13,036 nucleotides of DNA from JAJPJX01 sp964568355 (GCA_964568355.1 CAZMRK010000542.1:1-13036), one strand, 5' to 3'. Counted from the first letter of the stretch, positions 6,140 through 12,984 are shown. Numbers and translations are program-made. The notes: generated from the sequence alone by a model not told the origin.

Positions 6140-6190
6140 CTTTTTGTCAATAGTCGCCGGCGCGCCGGCCCCCCGCCCGATGACAAAAAG
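6140..6190. promoter_or_regulatory. Nested inverted repeat in the divergent promoter region
   Basis: CTTTTTGTCA (6140-6149) and TGACAAAAAG (6181-6190) are perfect 10-base inverted repeats. Between them lies a perfect 14-base palindrome, GCCGGCGCGCCGGC (6156-6169). The region separates the minus ORF starting at 6053 from the plus-strand cupin gene starting at 6290. The left arm contains a minus-strand TTGACA, and a plus-strand TATAAG lies near 6210. It could be an operator pair or a transcript hairpin. Confidence 0.45.
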
Positions 6191-6289
6191 AGCAAAACAT
6201 AGCAAGAAGATATAAGACTTCCGGCTGGCGTTCCTCTACCCTTAAAGAGGGCTTTGTGCCTCTCGGTGCGAAAGTTGAGGTGGCTCACA

Positions 6290-6856
6290 ATGGACCCGAC
6301 ACAAGCGACATTCCGGCGAATCGTGACCGGTCACGATAAGGACGGCGTGGCTGTCATCATTTCTGTCGCGCCGCCTGCTCGCGTGCAACAGGTGGGCGGA
6401 CCTGGCGGCCCAACCTTCTTTGAGGTGTGGAGCACTCGCGAGACCCCGGCCTTGATTGATCGGCAATCTGGCGAACCTTCGGAGCCTGGCTTGGTGCTGG
6501 CGCCTCCCCAGGGAGGCACCCGCATTCGCGTGATTGATTTCCCTCCGGAAGGCGAGGCGATTCGCCGGCTGACGGAGGCCGAGGCGGCCGAGAAATTCGG
6601 CGAGATGGGTGGCGCGGACGCGGCGCGGTCCAAGGCGGGTGCTCCTCATCCCCTGATGCATCGCACGCAGACCATCGATTACGGAATCGTGCTGGAAGGC
6701 GAGCTGACGTTGGTTGTGGATCGTGGGGAGACCACGATTCGAGCCGGCGATATCGTCGTCCAGCGCGGCACGAATCACGCCTGGGCGAATCGCTCCGGCA
6801 AGAACTGCCGCGTCGCCTTTGTCCTGATCGACGGTCAGTTCGTCGATGGGTTGTGA
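6290..6856 (+). CDS. Cupin-domain protein
   Basis: A 188-residue protein. The ATG at 6290 follows TTGAGGTGG, so the 12-codon longer frame was not used. The N-terminal half is glycine/proline-rich with short strands. Residues about 120-180 form a single cupin barrel: HRTQTIDYGIVLEGELTLVV, then R-A-G-D-I-V-V-Q-R-G-T-N-H-A-W-x-N. The second-motif histidine (H163) and E136 are present, but the paired histidines of the first metal motif are only partly kept (H124, then T126, D130), so metal binding is uncertain. It is 26 bases upstream of a carboxymuconolactone-decarboxylase-like gene and almost surely in operon with it. Cupins in such pairs often act on small aromatic or carbonyl compounds; the substrate here is unknown. 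Confidence 0.82.
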   Translation: MDPTQATFRRIVTGHDKDGVAVIISVAPPARVQQVGGPGGPTFFEVWSTRETPALIDRQSGEPSEPGLVLAPPQGGTRIRVIDFPPEGEAIRRLTEAEAAEKFGEMGGADAARSKAGAPHPLMHRTQTIDYGIVLEGELTLVVDRGETTIRAGDIVVQRGTNHAWANRSGKNCRVAFVLIDGQFVDGL

Positions 6857-6882
6857 GTAGCCTCAAACCATAGGAGCCTTAC

Positions 6883-7452
6883 ATGCGCCTGCCCCCGCTG
6901 CCTCCCGAAACCCTGAGTCCCGAACTTCGCGAAGTTCATGACGGAATCGCCAATCTCGTCGCGCGAACGCAGGAACGGATCGTGATTCTCGATGCGCAGG
7001 GCGCATTGATCGGTCCCTTTCCGGCCATGCTGCACTTCCCCCAGTTTGGCGTTCCGGCCTTGATATTCCAACGGGCACTGGCCTCCGAGGCACGCCTTCC
7101 AAAGACGGTGCGCGAGGTGGCGATCCTGACCGTAGGCGCAGCCTTCGGTGCCCGCTACGAACTCTACGCTCACGAGATCACGGCGGCGGAAGTCGGCCTG
7201 TCACCCTCCCAGGTCGCGACGCTTGCGGCCGGCGGCCGGCCCACTGACTTGAGCGACGAGGAGGCAATCGCCCACGACGTCGCCCGGGCTCTGGTATCCG
7301 GACACATCCTGCCGGCCTCAACCTACGAACGCGCGACGCGGGCGCTCGGCCGCGACGGAGTCGGCGAACTGGTGTTTCTCATCGGCGGATACTGTCTCGT
7401 TTCGATGATTTTAAATTGCTTCGACGTGCCGGTACCTGGGGCCGATTCCTGA
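6883..7452 (+). CDS. Carboxymuconolactone decarboxylase (AhpD-like) family protein
   Basis: A 189-residue protein. The ATG at 6883 follows AGGAG at good spacing. It has the all-helical family pattern: an N-terminal L-P-P-E-T-L-S-P-E-L segment, G-P-F-x-A-M-L-H-F-P, a central REVAILTVGAAFGARYEL followed by Y-A-H-E, then G-L-S-P-S-Q-V-A-T-L and a final Y-x-x-A-x-x-x-L-G helix. The Cys-x-x-Cys redox pair of AhpD is absent (ARYELYAHE at that place), so peroxidase-partner activity is unlikely; a decarboxylase-like or lyase-like role is possible. It is second in the cupin operon, followed by a terminator. Confidence 0.85.
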   Translation: MRLPPLPPETLSPELREVHDGIANLVARTQERIVILDAQGALIGPFPAMLHFPQFGVPALIFQRALASEARLPKTVREVAILTVGAAFGARYELYAHEITAAEVGLSPSQVATLAAGGRPTDLSDEEAIAHDVARALVSGHILPASTYERATRALGRDGVGELVFLIGGYCLVSMILNCFDVPVPGADS

Positions 7453-7475
7453 CCGTAGCGCCCTTCCATCTGGCA

Positions 7476-7516
7476 GGGGCCGTGCAACACGCGGCAGCCG
7501 CGTCCCCGCTTTTTTT
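7476..7516 (+). terminator. Intrinsic terminator of the cupin operon
   Basis: ACGCGG (7489-7494), loop CAG and CCGCGT (7498-7503) form a stem that can extend through GGGG (7476-7479)/CCCC (7504-7507). Seven T follow (7510-7516). It lies 24 bases past the stop at 7452 and also separates the operon from the convergent AraC-type gene. Confidence 0.65.
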
Positions 7517-7553
7517 ACAGCCCCGGCAGCGCCGAGGGCTTTTCAACAAGCGA

Positions 7554-8507
7554 TTAAGGACAAACGGCGCGGCGATACTCACCTGGCGTCACGCCGAGTT
7601 CCCGACGAAACACGGTAGTCAAATGCACCTGGCTGGAGAAGCCGCACTCCGTAGCGATATCCACCAGGCGGCTCTTGCCGCGTTGCAGCATGTGTTGAGC
7701 GCGGCCGACACGGCGGCTCACCACATATGCGTGTGGACTCACGCCCGCCGTTTCTTTGAATCGCCGTGCGAAATGATAAACGCTCATCGCTGCGACCTTC
7801 GCCAGGCGAGACAGGTTGAGATCCTGATCAATGTGGGCTTCAATGAAATCGACTACATGCGCGATGCCCCGGGCGGGAAGTGTGCCGGACGGCGTTCGCG
7901 GGCGCTTTCCAGCGTGGCTCGAGAAATTCCACACCAGGATCTCAGACAGAAACAACGCCCAACTGTCCAGAATGAGATTTGTAGGCTCCATTGCGAGCAA
8001 GTCCTGGACCCGGCGCATTGCGTTGCAAAGACAGTCGTCTCTGGTCCCCATGGGGATCCATAGCTGCTCATGAGTGAGTCGCCGGTCGAAAAGGCTCTCG
8101 CAGACATCGCCGAGGAGGTTGAAGGGCATGTAAACATTCATAAAGCTGACCGTTCCCTCGAAATGCCAATTGGAACTCTCAAACGGCAGCATTCCCACCG
8201 ATCCTGCTTCGTTAGGTGTGCGCTCCTGGTTGCGCCAGACGCGTCCGCCTCCCCGGTGCAAAACAATGGTGACGTAGTTGGGATCGCCCCGGCGTTGGAC
8301 CTCGCGGATGTCCGTATGCCAACACGCGGCTTTTAGCGAAGACCTCGAGCCAATGCCGATACTTCGGGTCGGGCTCAAACGAAGGATTTCCACATTTTCC
8401 CGAAAATGATTCGGAGTGGCTTCCGTTGCCGCCGGGCGGCAGATGACAAGGCCCCGCTCGGTCGAGGGTTGCCCGTCGTCAAGCCTCGCTGGACTACTGT
8501 TTCTCAT
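7554..8507 (-). CDS. AraC-family transcriptional regulator
   Basis: A 317-residue protein with a C-terminal AraC/XylS DNA-binding domain of two helix-turn-helix units: about 231-252 (N-L-S-R-L-A-K-V-A-A-M-S-V-Y-H-F-A-R-R-F) and 281-305 (VDIATECGFSSQVHLTTVFR), followed by the usual G-V-T-P-G-E-Y-R-R end. The first 200 residues form an effector or dimerisation region of the type that precedes such domains (R-G-G-G-R-V-W-R, then S-N-W-H-F-E-G), with no recognised ligand. The ATG at 8507 is the longest start; its ribosome site is weak, so an internal start is possible. It converges with the cupin operon, and regulation of it is only a guess. Confidence 0.88.
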   Translation of the reverse strand: MRNSSPARLDDGQPSTERGLVICRPAATEATPNHFRENVEILRLSPTRSIGIGSRSSLKAACWHTDIREVQRRGDPNYVTIVLHRGGGRVWRNQERTPNEAGSVGMLPFESSNWHFEGTVSFMNVYMPFNLLGDVCESLFDRRLTHEQLWIPMGTRDDCLCNAMRRVQDLLAMEPTNLILDSWALFLSEILVWNFSSHAGKRPRTPSGTLPARGIAHVVDFIEAHIDQDLNLSRLAKVAAMSVYHFARRFKETAGVSPHAYVVSRRVGRAQHMLQRGKSRLVDIATECGFSSQVHLTTVFRRELGVTPGEYRRAVCP

Positions 8508-8754
8508 GGCGCGCGACCACAGTCGATAGCAGGATACCTCACGTTCGTCGAACTCATCAAAAAGCAGGAGCTCTAGGGAAAGTGTCGCGAAAGAGGATGT
8601 AGAGCGGATTGAATGACCATCCGCGATTGGATCCGTCAGGCGGTTAGGTTACGCGACGGAGGCCCCCGCGGGCGTTTTTCCCCGCGTTCCCACACCGCAT
8701 CGAAACAAATGGGACACTCGGTGCTATCGATACACCCGGCACCTCACAAGAGGC
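8508..8754. other. Gene-poor stretch between the AraC gene and the island's left flank
   Basis: No convincing gene is seen. A small GC-rich stem with five T (8662-8679) could be a weak terminator. Toward the right end, a plus-strand frame reading R-Y-T-R-H-L-T-R leads into the integrase-like tail at 8755, so part of this stretch is probably decayed mobile DNA. Confidence 0.4.
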
Positions 8755-8836
8755 GTCGAGGGCGGGCCTACTTTGGGCACACCGCGAAAATTGGAATCCG
8801 GGGAAACCCGCTTCGGGATCGCAACCGCTTAATGCC
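8755..8836 (+). pseudogene. Decayed 3' end of a second, related tyrosine integrase
   Basis: Bases 8755-8785 match the 3' coding end of the island's integrase (12796-12827) at about 28 of 31 positions, with one G lost. The reading G-V-E-G-G-P-T-L-G-T parallels G-V-E-G-G-H-T-L-G-H-T in the intact region, and a looser match (CCGG-x-GAAA-x-CCGC) continues downstream. It lies directly before an att core, exactly as in the real integrase, but its frame stops at TAA (8830-8832). It is best explained as what remains of an earlier element at this tRNA. Confidence 0.55.
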
Positions 8837-8894
8837 GAGAAACTTTCTGGCGCGCCCGGAGAGACTCGAACTCCCGACCTACTGGTTCGAAGCC
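8837..8894. repeat. Left attachment-site core (58-bp direct repeat, tRNA 3' fragment)
   Basis: Identical over 58 bases to 12880-12937. It holds the tRNA-Arg 3' part, from within the anticodon stem to the encoded CCA, plus 11 bases beyond. The tRNA 5' part is missing here, so this copy is not a working tRNA. It marks the left junction of the island. Confidence 0.9.
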
Positions 8895-9010
8895 GGTGAG
8901 GCGCGGGGAATCAGCAGTTTGCACGGTTGAGCGCGGTTGCGCAGAGTGTTGCGTTTGCAGTGGCTTACGTGGGTCTCTACGCGAGCGCGGTTGACGGTGG
9001 CAAACGCCGC

Positions 9011-9034
9011 GTGGGCATACTATTGGGCATACCG
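9011..9034 (+). repeat. Arm-like double motif, left copy
   Basis: Two GGGCATAC motifs in tandem, about 12 bases apart, matching 12803-12826 at 22 of 24 positions in the same orientation. It lies 116 bases inside the left att core, in non-coding DNA, which argues for a DNA-level role such as integrase arm binding. Confidence 0.55.
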
Positions 9035-9084
9035 GATCCCTGGTCGACCGGGGTGCTACGATTAAAGAGAAGGGCGGCAACGAC

Positions 9085-9309
9085 ATGACGATCCCCGCCA
9101 GATATGAGAATGGCATCTTCCGGCCCCTGGAAGAAGTTGCCATCAAGGAAGGCACGGTAGTCGAGGTGCTCTTGCCCGCCGGGAGCGAGTCGCCCCGCGG
9201 TCGCCGGTCCATCAAGGACCTGCCCTTCTTCGGACTCTGGGCGGATCGCGACGACATCACGGACGGCGTCAGCTACGTGAACGACCTGCGCGACAATCCA
9301 CGCGGATAG
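9085..9309 (+). CDS. DUF104 (AF2212-like) antitoxin
   Basis: A 74-residue protein whose start MTIPARYENGIFRPLEEVAI, followed by K-E-G-T-V-V-E-V, is the signature of the DUF104/AF2212-like antitoxin family: a small beta domain (about 1-35) and a linker tail that would wrap the toxin. Family members pair with VapC PIN toxins, as here: the stop TAG (9307-9309) abuts the toxin ATG at 9310 with no gap, implying translational coupling. The ATG at 9085 has only a weak AAGGGCGG site. It is the first cargo gene after the left att site. Confidence 0.85.
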   Translation: MTIPARYENGIFRPLEEVAIKEGTVVEVLLPAGSESPRGRRSIKDLPFFGLWADRDDITDGVSYVNDLRDNPRG

Positions 9310-9693
9310 ATGGCTCGCTACCTGATCGACACCGATGTGATGATCGACGTGTCTCGCGGTAGCGCCGCGGGGGCCACGTTCGTCGATTCGCTCGAAAACA
9401 TCACGATTTCGATCATCACCGCGCACGAACTGATCGTCGGTGCAAGGAACCAGCGCGACGCGGCGGCCATCGACGGCCTCATCCGGACGTTCCCGGTCCA
9501 CGCCGATCTGCGGGCAGAAATTACCGGGCTCGCGTACGATTTGCTCAAGAAACACGCCAAATCGGACGGGTTGCGGACTTTTGATGCCCTGATCGCCGCG
9601 ACGGCTATCGTCGAGGGGTTCACGCTCGTTTCGAGGAATCGGAAGCACTTCCAAATGATTGGCGACCTCGCCTTCCAACCGCCGGAATACTGA
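9310..9693 (+). CDS. vapC: VapC-type PIN-domain toxin ribonuclease
   Basis: A 127-residue PIN-domain protein of the usual VapC length. VapC toxins cleave tRNA or rRNA when freed of antitoxin. Acidic metal ligands are visible: D7 in YLIDTDVMID, E40 in TAHELIVGARN and D92 in FDALIAA. The fourth motif reads SRNRKHF, with N110 in the usual place. The gene starts directly after the DUF104 stop codon. In the island it may act as an addiction module that selects against loss. Target RNA unknown. Confidence 0.9.
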   Translation: MARYLIDTDVMIDVSRGSAAGATFVDSLENITISIITAHELIVGARNQRDAAAIDGLIRTFPVHADLRAEITGLAYDLLKKHAKSDGLRTFDALIAATAIVEGFTLVSRNRKHFQMIGDLAFQPPEY

Positions 9694-9879
9694 CCCTACC
9701 CGCTTTTCCGAGATGGTGTCCGTGAGGGACAGCGGCGGTTCCGCGCCTAGATTACTCACCGACCTGCTTTTCTGTTCGTCCAGACGCATGGCCAAAGAAG
9801 CCAACGACCTTACTAGGCGATTATCGAAAACGGCCCCACTTTGCGCCTCGGCGACGGTGGCGCTATATTGGCCGTGACC

Positions 9880-10578
9880 ATGACTGAGGATGGACCTGGC
9901 GCCGAACCGGAGTATTCGTCTAGATCGGAATTGAATCGCCGCTTGCTTGCGGTGGCTTTCGCGGCCTTCTTGTTTGGCGTCTTCGCGCATGTTGCGTCCT
10001 ATTCTGCGTTTGTCGTTCTCGCGAGTCGGACCGCCCAGAACTTAATCACTTGGGTTCTTGTCGGAATGCTGCTATGGACGGTCCTCGGGGATCGCGGATG
10101 GGCGGTGCCGGATATTCCACGGCCGTGGTCAGCAGCCGCATGGATCGCTTGGTGGTACGCCATTCTCTTAATTCTGTTTTCGCCCGGCTCTGGCCTGGGT
10201 CACTTCTGGCCAGGAGTGGCGCGGAGGTTGGGATTGTACGGTGACTCGGTGCTGGAGCACGCCCGAACTACGTCAGCGGCCCAGTCTGCAGCCGCGTTCA
10301 ATCTTTTCATGGTTCTGTGGTTCCGCGCCACCTCGCCGATGACCTATGCTGAACCTTTCAAGCCTGCGATCTGCTGGTCGCGTCAATTGCGTCTTGCACT
10401 ATTCGGGATTGTGCTTCCGCTGGGAATTCTTCTTGTTTGCAGCGCGCTGCTGCAAAGGGAAAGCGATCACCCGGATCTGATCCAATGGGTGACAATCGGA
10501 TCGGGCTTTTGGTTCACTCTTGGATGCCTTGTGACAGGTATTAGCGTCATTCGAGATGGGCTCCACCGAGACGTCTAG
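9880..10578 (+). CDS. Multi-pass membrane protein of unknown function (island cargo)
   Basis: A 232-residue protein with about five hydrophobic spans: LLAVAFAAFLFGVFAHVASY, LITWVLVGMLLWTVL, AAWIAWWYAILLILFSPG, LRLALFGIVLPLGILLVCSA and WVTIGSGFWFTLGCLVTGIS. Charged segments separate them, with a polar loop near the middle (residues about 125-165). The ATG at 9880 was chosen as the first ATG near the start of the protein-like part; a GTG two codons earlier is equally possible, and no strong ribosome site is visible. The 186 bases before it hold no recognised feature. No family is recognised. Its location between the toxin-antitoxin pair and the recombination genes makes it accessory cargo. Confidence 0.6.
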   Translation: MTEDGPGAEPEYSSRSELNRRLLAVAFAAFLFGVFAHVASYSAFVVLASRTAQNLITWVLVGMLLWTVLGDRGWAVPDIPRPWSAAAWIAWWYAILLILFSPGSGLGHFWPGVARRLGLYGDSVLEHARTTSAAQSAAAFNLFMVLWFRATSPMTYAEPFKPAICWSRQLRLALFGIVLPLGILLVCSALLQRESDHPDLIQWVTIGSGFWFTLGCLVTGISVIRDGLHRDV

Positions 10579-10910
10579 TAATGCGCGGTCATTTCGTCGA
10601 TGCTAATCGACAGGCGCCTTCGATCCCGGAAGATTCTGAAATAACTTAGTGAATTTTCGAAACTTCCGGCTATCGCTCCCCCTTGATTGAAACTTCGGAG
10701 TAAACCAGTGAAAGGTTCTGAAATCTCGACCTCACCGGGCCCGAATGTGCCCCAACTATGCTTTTCCGGGCCCCGCGCACCTGCAACAATCGAGGCATGT
10801 TGCCCCTGAAACTATCCGAAGCGGGGCACGTTTCTTTATGTTCCACTATCGGGTTGTCGTGGGAAGTGCGGAATCCCGGAATTGTGCTCGTCATCGAGCC
10901 GGGAGCTAGA
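10579..10910 (+). other. Gap between the two cargo membrane genes
   Basis: About 330 bases without a convincing gene. It holds a small perfect stem, GTCGAT (10596-10601)/ATCGAC (10606-10611) with loop GCTA, and near-repeats of GAAACTTC. Base composition is less GC-rich than the flanking genes. Promoter elements for the next gene are not clear. Confidence 0.4.
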
Positions 10911-11204
10911 ATGGTCACGATGTACGACCGATACCTGACCGGACCTCAAACCTGGTGGAAGTATCTCCCGGTAGTCGTGATCGTCGGTGCGGGTCTGCGA
11001 TTCTGGCTAGGGCCGCGGGAGTTGCGGGGACCGCTTGATGCCGGCATTCTGGCGGTCTGGGGAATCGCCGCCATGTTCGGCGGCGATCGCTACGGCCTTA
11101 CACAAAATAAGAGCCGAGGTGTTCGATTTTTAGGCAGGCTTATAGGCGTAGCCTTCGGCTTGGCACTGCTGGGAGCAGCCTATCGAGTGCTGAACGGATG
11201 GTAA
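10911..11204 (+). CDS. Small membrane protein of unknown function (island cargo)
   Basis: A 97-residue protein from the ATG at 10911, preceded by GGGAG at 5-6 bases; the frame is open further upstream, but that part is not protein-like and lacks a ribosome site. Three hydrophobic spans are visible: YLPVVVIVGAGLRFWLG (about 17-33), LDAGILAVWGIAAMFGG (about 41-57) and a C-terminal LIGVAFGLALLGAAYRVL (about 77-94). The short loop between spans 2 and 3 is polar and basic. No family is recognised. It precedes the excisionase-like gene by about 260 bases, which hold only a 7-bp inverted repeat (11242-11248/11264-11270). Confidence 0.55.
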   Translation: MVTMYDRYLTGPQTWWKYLPVVVIVGAGLRFWLGPRELRGPLDAGILAVWGIAAMFGGDRYGLTQNKSRGVRFLGRLIGVAFGLALLGAAYRVLNGW

Positions 11205-11463
11205 TCACCGTTCGGCGATCAAGGCGGGAAGACAGACCTGTGGACCTCAATTCTCCTATCAGGGAGGTCCTCCGTTCCAATCGATCCGTCGAGATGGTCG
11301 CGGGTGCCGGGCGGAGAGCCTTCTCGAACCTGCGCCTCGCCGCCCGCCGCGCCAGCGGCTCCCGGGAATGTCGATGGCTCCCACGGCCCGAGTTGTCACG
11401 GAGGGGCACGTCCGTGGCGTACCGGTTGGCGCGCTGCTACAGACCGGCGCGGGGAGGACAGCC

Positions 11464-11723
11464 GTGGACGACTTGCTCACTGAACATGAGGTCGCAAGGC
11501 ATCTGCACATCAGCGTTGGGTCACTTCGATGCTGGCGTGTTGAACAGAAAGGACCTGTTTTCATTAAGGTCGGCCCATTAAGGTCGGTCCATTGGTCCGC
11601 TACCGTCCCGACGACATTGAAACCTGGTTAGACGCCCTGCCAAGAGGCGGCGACTCTCGAAAAGGCTCGCAACGGTGCAGCGGCGCGGCAATTGCAGGGC
11701 CTCTTAGGTCAAGCGGGATCTGA
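11464..11723 (+). pseudogene. Excisionase-like helix-turn-helix gene, frameshifted by a 14-bp duplication
   Basis: The GTG at 11464 follows a strong GGGGAGGA. The product begins V-D-D-L-L-T-E-H-E-V-A-R-H-L-H-I-S-V-G-S-L-R-C-W-R, the winged-helix pattern of MerR/AlpA-like excisionases, which bend DNA and steer integrases toward excision. At 11562-11589 a 14-base unit is repeated with one mismatch, shifting the frame. Removing one unit restores P-V-F-I-K-V-G-P-L-V-R-Y-R-P-D-D-I-E-T-W-L, the expected end of the domain, and gives 81 residues ending at TGA (11721-11723). That TGA overlaps the integrase ATG in TGATG, so the two genes were probably translationally coupled. Confidence 0.75.
11562..11589 (+). 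repeat. 14-bp tandem duplication in the excisionase-like gene
   Basis: CATTAAGGTCGGCC (11562-11575) is followed directly by CATTAAGGTCGGTC (11576-11589). Fourteen is not a multiple of three, so the second unit breaks the frame of the surrounding HTH gene. The single mismatch suggests that it is not brand new, or that the two copies were mis-assembled. Confidence 0.85.
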
Positions 11724-12802
11724 TGGCGGTCTACAAGCAGGCGAAGAGCAAATACTGGTGGTACAAATTCACCTGGAACGGCGAGGCAATCCGCGAGAGT
11801 ACGAGCAGACCAACAAGCGCGTCGCTGAGCAGATGGAAGCCGCTCACCGGACAGCGCTCGCGAAAGGCGAGGTCGGTATCCGTGATCGAAAGCCGGCGCC
11901 TATCTTAAAAGACTTTGCGGAGCGCGACTTCCTGCCGTTCGTCCGCTCCACATTCGCGGCGAAGGTCAAGACGCTGAAGTATTACGAGTACGGTGTCAAG
12001 AGCCTTCTAGCTTTCGAGAAAATCGCGACGGCGCGCCTGGACGCAATCACTACCGAAACGATTGCCGCATTCATCGCCGGCCGAAAAGACGCCGGTGTTC
12101 AGATCAGCAGTATCAATCGCGAACTACAGGCGCTCCGCAGAATGTTCCACCTCGCGCCGGAGTGGGGCAGGGTTGAGAAGGCGCTCCCGACCATCCGCAT
12201 GATCCCGGGCGAACGCCATCGCGAGCGGGTCCTGACGGCGGAGGAAGAGGCGCTGTACTTCGTCGCAACCAAGTCCGATGCGATGCACCAACACCTCGAT
12301 TCCGAGTTGCTCTCCGACGTTGCGACGATCCTGCTCGATTGCGGACTCAGACCGGAAGAGTGCTTCCGGCTCCGGTCGGAGAACACCCGAGACGGCAAGA
12401 TCGAGATTCAGTACGGAAAAACCGACAACGCCCGCCGGCGGATTCCCATGACCGCGCGCGTCAAGGCGATCCTGGAAGGTCGACTCTCCGCCGGTTGGAT
12501 TTTCCCCGCGCCGACGCGGAGCGGTCATATCGAGCCCTCCAGCCTGAAAAAACAGCACGCCAAAGCGATCCGGGAGGCGACGAAGATCCTCCGCAAGCAG
12601 GTCGGCCGCGACGACGTGACCTTCCAGGGATTCGAGCTGTACACTCTACGCCACACGTGCCTGACTCGCTGGGCGCCGCATATGGACCCGTGGACGCTCG
12701 CCTACCTCGCCGGCCACCGCGACATGAACATTACCAAGCGTTACGTCCATCCGCAGGAACAGACGGTCCGCGCCGCCATGGGTCGCGCCCGAGGAGTCGA
12801 GG

Positions 12803-12826
12803 GTGGGCATACTTTGGGGCATACCG
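12803..12826 (+). repeat. Arm-like double motif, right copy
   Basis: Matches 9011-9034 at 22 of 24 positions, same orientation, with the tandem GGGCATAC half-motifs. It lies inside the integrase 3' coding end, 53 bases before the right att core. A third, decayed version lies at 8763-8784. Confidence 0.55.
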
Positions 12827-12879
12827 CCCGGCCCACTCTGCCGGAGAAAGCCGCGCCACCTGCAGAAGTGATTGACTCT

Positions 12880-12937
12880 GAGAAACTTTCTGGCGCGCCC
12901 GGAGAGACTCGAACTCCCGACCTACTGGTTCGAAGCC
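12880..12937. repeat. Right attachment-site core (58-bp direct repeat)
   Basis: Identical to 8837-8894. It covers the 3' part of the intact tRNA-Arg gene, from the anticodon stem through CCA, plus 11 bases past the CCA. The flanks differ from the left copy at once on both sides (12879 T versus 8836 C; 12938 A versus 8895 G). Confidence 0.9.
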
Positions 12938-12967
12938 AGCCGCTCTATCCACCTGAGCTACGGGCGC
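12891..12967 (-). tRNA. tRNA-Arg (anticodon TCG)
   Basis: Read on the minus strand the 77 bases fold as a full cloverleaf: acceptor GCGCCCG/CGGGCGC, D arm GCTC...GAGC, anticodon arm with loop CTTCGAA (TCG at its centre, reading CGA codons), a 5-base variable loop, T arm GGGAG-TTCGAGT-CTCTC, discriminator G and encoded CCA. It is intact even though an element integrated into it, because the element's copy of the 3' part restored it. It lies 17 bases past the stop of the gene at the right edge. Confidence 0.95.
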
Positions 12968-12984
12968 GCGTATCCACAATCTTA

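Larger units (their letters stand above)
8837..12937. mobile_element. 4.04-kb integrative element in tRNA-Arg(TCG)
   Basis: The island is bounded by 58-bp perfect direct repeats; the repeat unit (core start to core start) is 4,043 bp. Order from the left: att core, arm-like repeat, DUF104 antitoxin, VapC toxin, multi-pass membrane protein, small membrane protein, excisionase-like gene, tyrosine integrase, arm-like repeat, att core within the tRNA. The integrase lies next to the tRNA 3' end, the standard layout for tRNA-targeting elements. No replication, capsid or conjugation gene is seen, so it is a minimal passenger island or satellite. Both recombination genes carry frame-disrupting changes, so it is probably immobile unless helped in trans. 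Confidence 0.85.
11723..12937 (+). pseudogene. int: Tyrosine-family site-specific integrase, frameshifted near its start
   Basis: This gene would integrate and excise the island. The ATG at 11723 overlaps the stop of the excisionase-like gene. After 27 codons the frame breaks at 11804-11805, where one base appears missing (AAG to A-G). From 11806 the other frame is open and clearly integrase: a SAM-like core-binding region (about 58-140), then a catalytic domain with R210 (GLRPEE), K233 (GKTDNARR), R310-H311 (YTLRHTCLTRW), H332 (LAGHRD) and nucleophile Y341 (KRYVHP). All catalytic residues are intact. The frame runs into the att core and beyond the window as antisense tRNA. In the circular form it would meet TGA two bases past the core, giving a repaired length of 406 residues. 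Confidence 0.88.

Noticed and set aside
8848..8894. Second tRNA-Arg gene at the left att site
   Set aside because: Only the 3' part (anticodon stem to CCA) is present; the acceptor 5' strand and D arm are missing.
8613..8930. Plus-strand frame containing E-R-L-E-L-P-T-Y-W-F
   Set aside because: This is the translated antisense of the tRNA fragment in the left att core, not a gene.
8977..9990. 337-codon minus-strand open frame opposite the toxin-antitoxin pair
   Set aside because: Mostly antisense of DUF104 and VapC, both with clear family signatures. The part over 9694-9880 looks slightly protein-like but has no independent support.
12731..12979. Minus-strand small protein reading through the tRNA
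   Set aside because: A known type of artefact: tRNA genes give apparent peptides such as F-E-P-V-G-R-E-F-E-S when translated. The tRNA explains the sequence.
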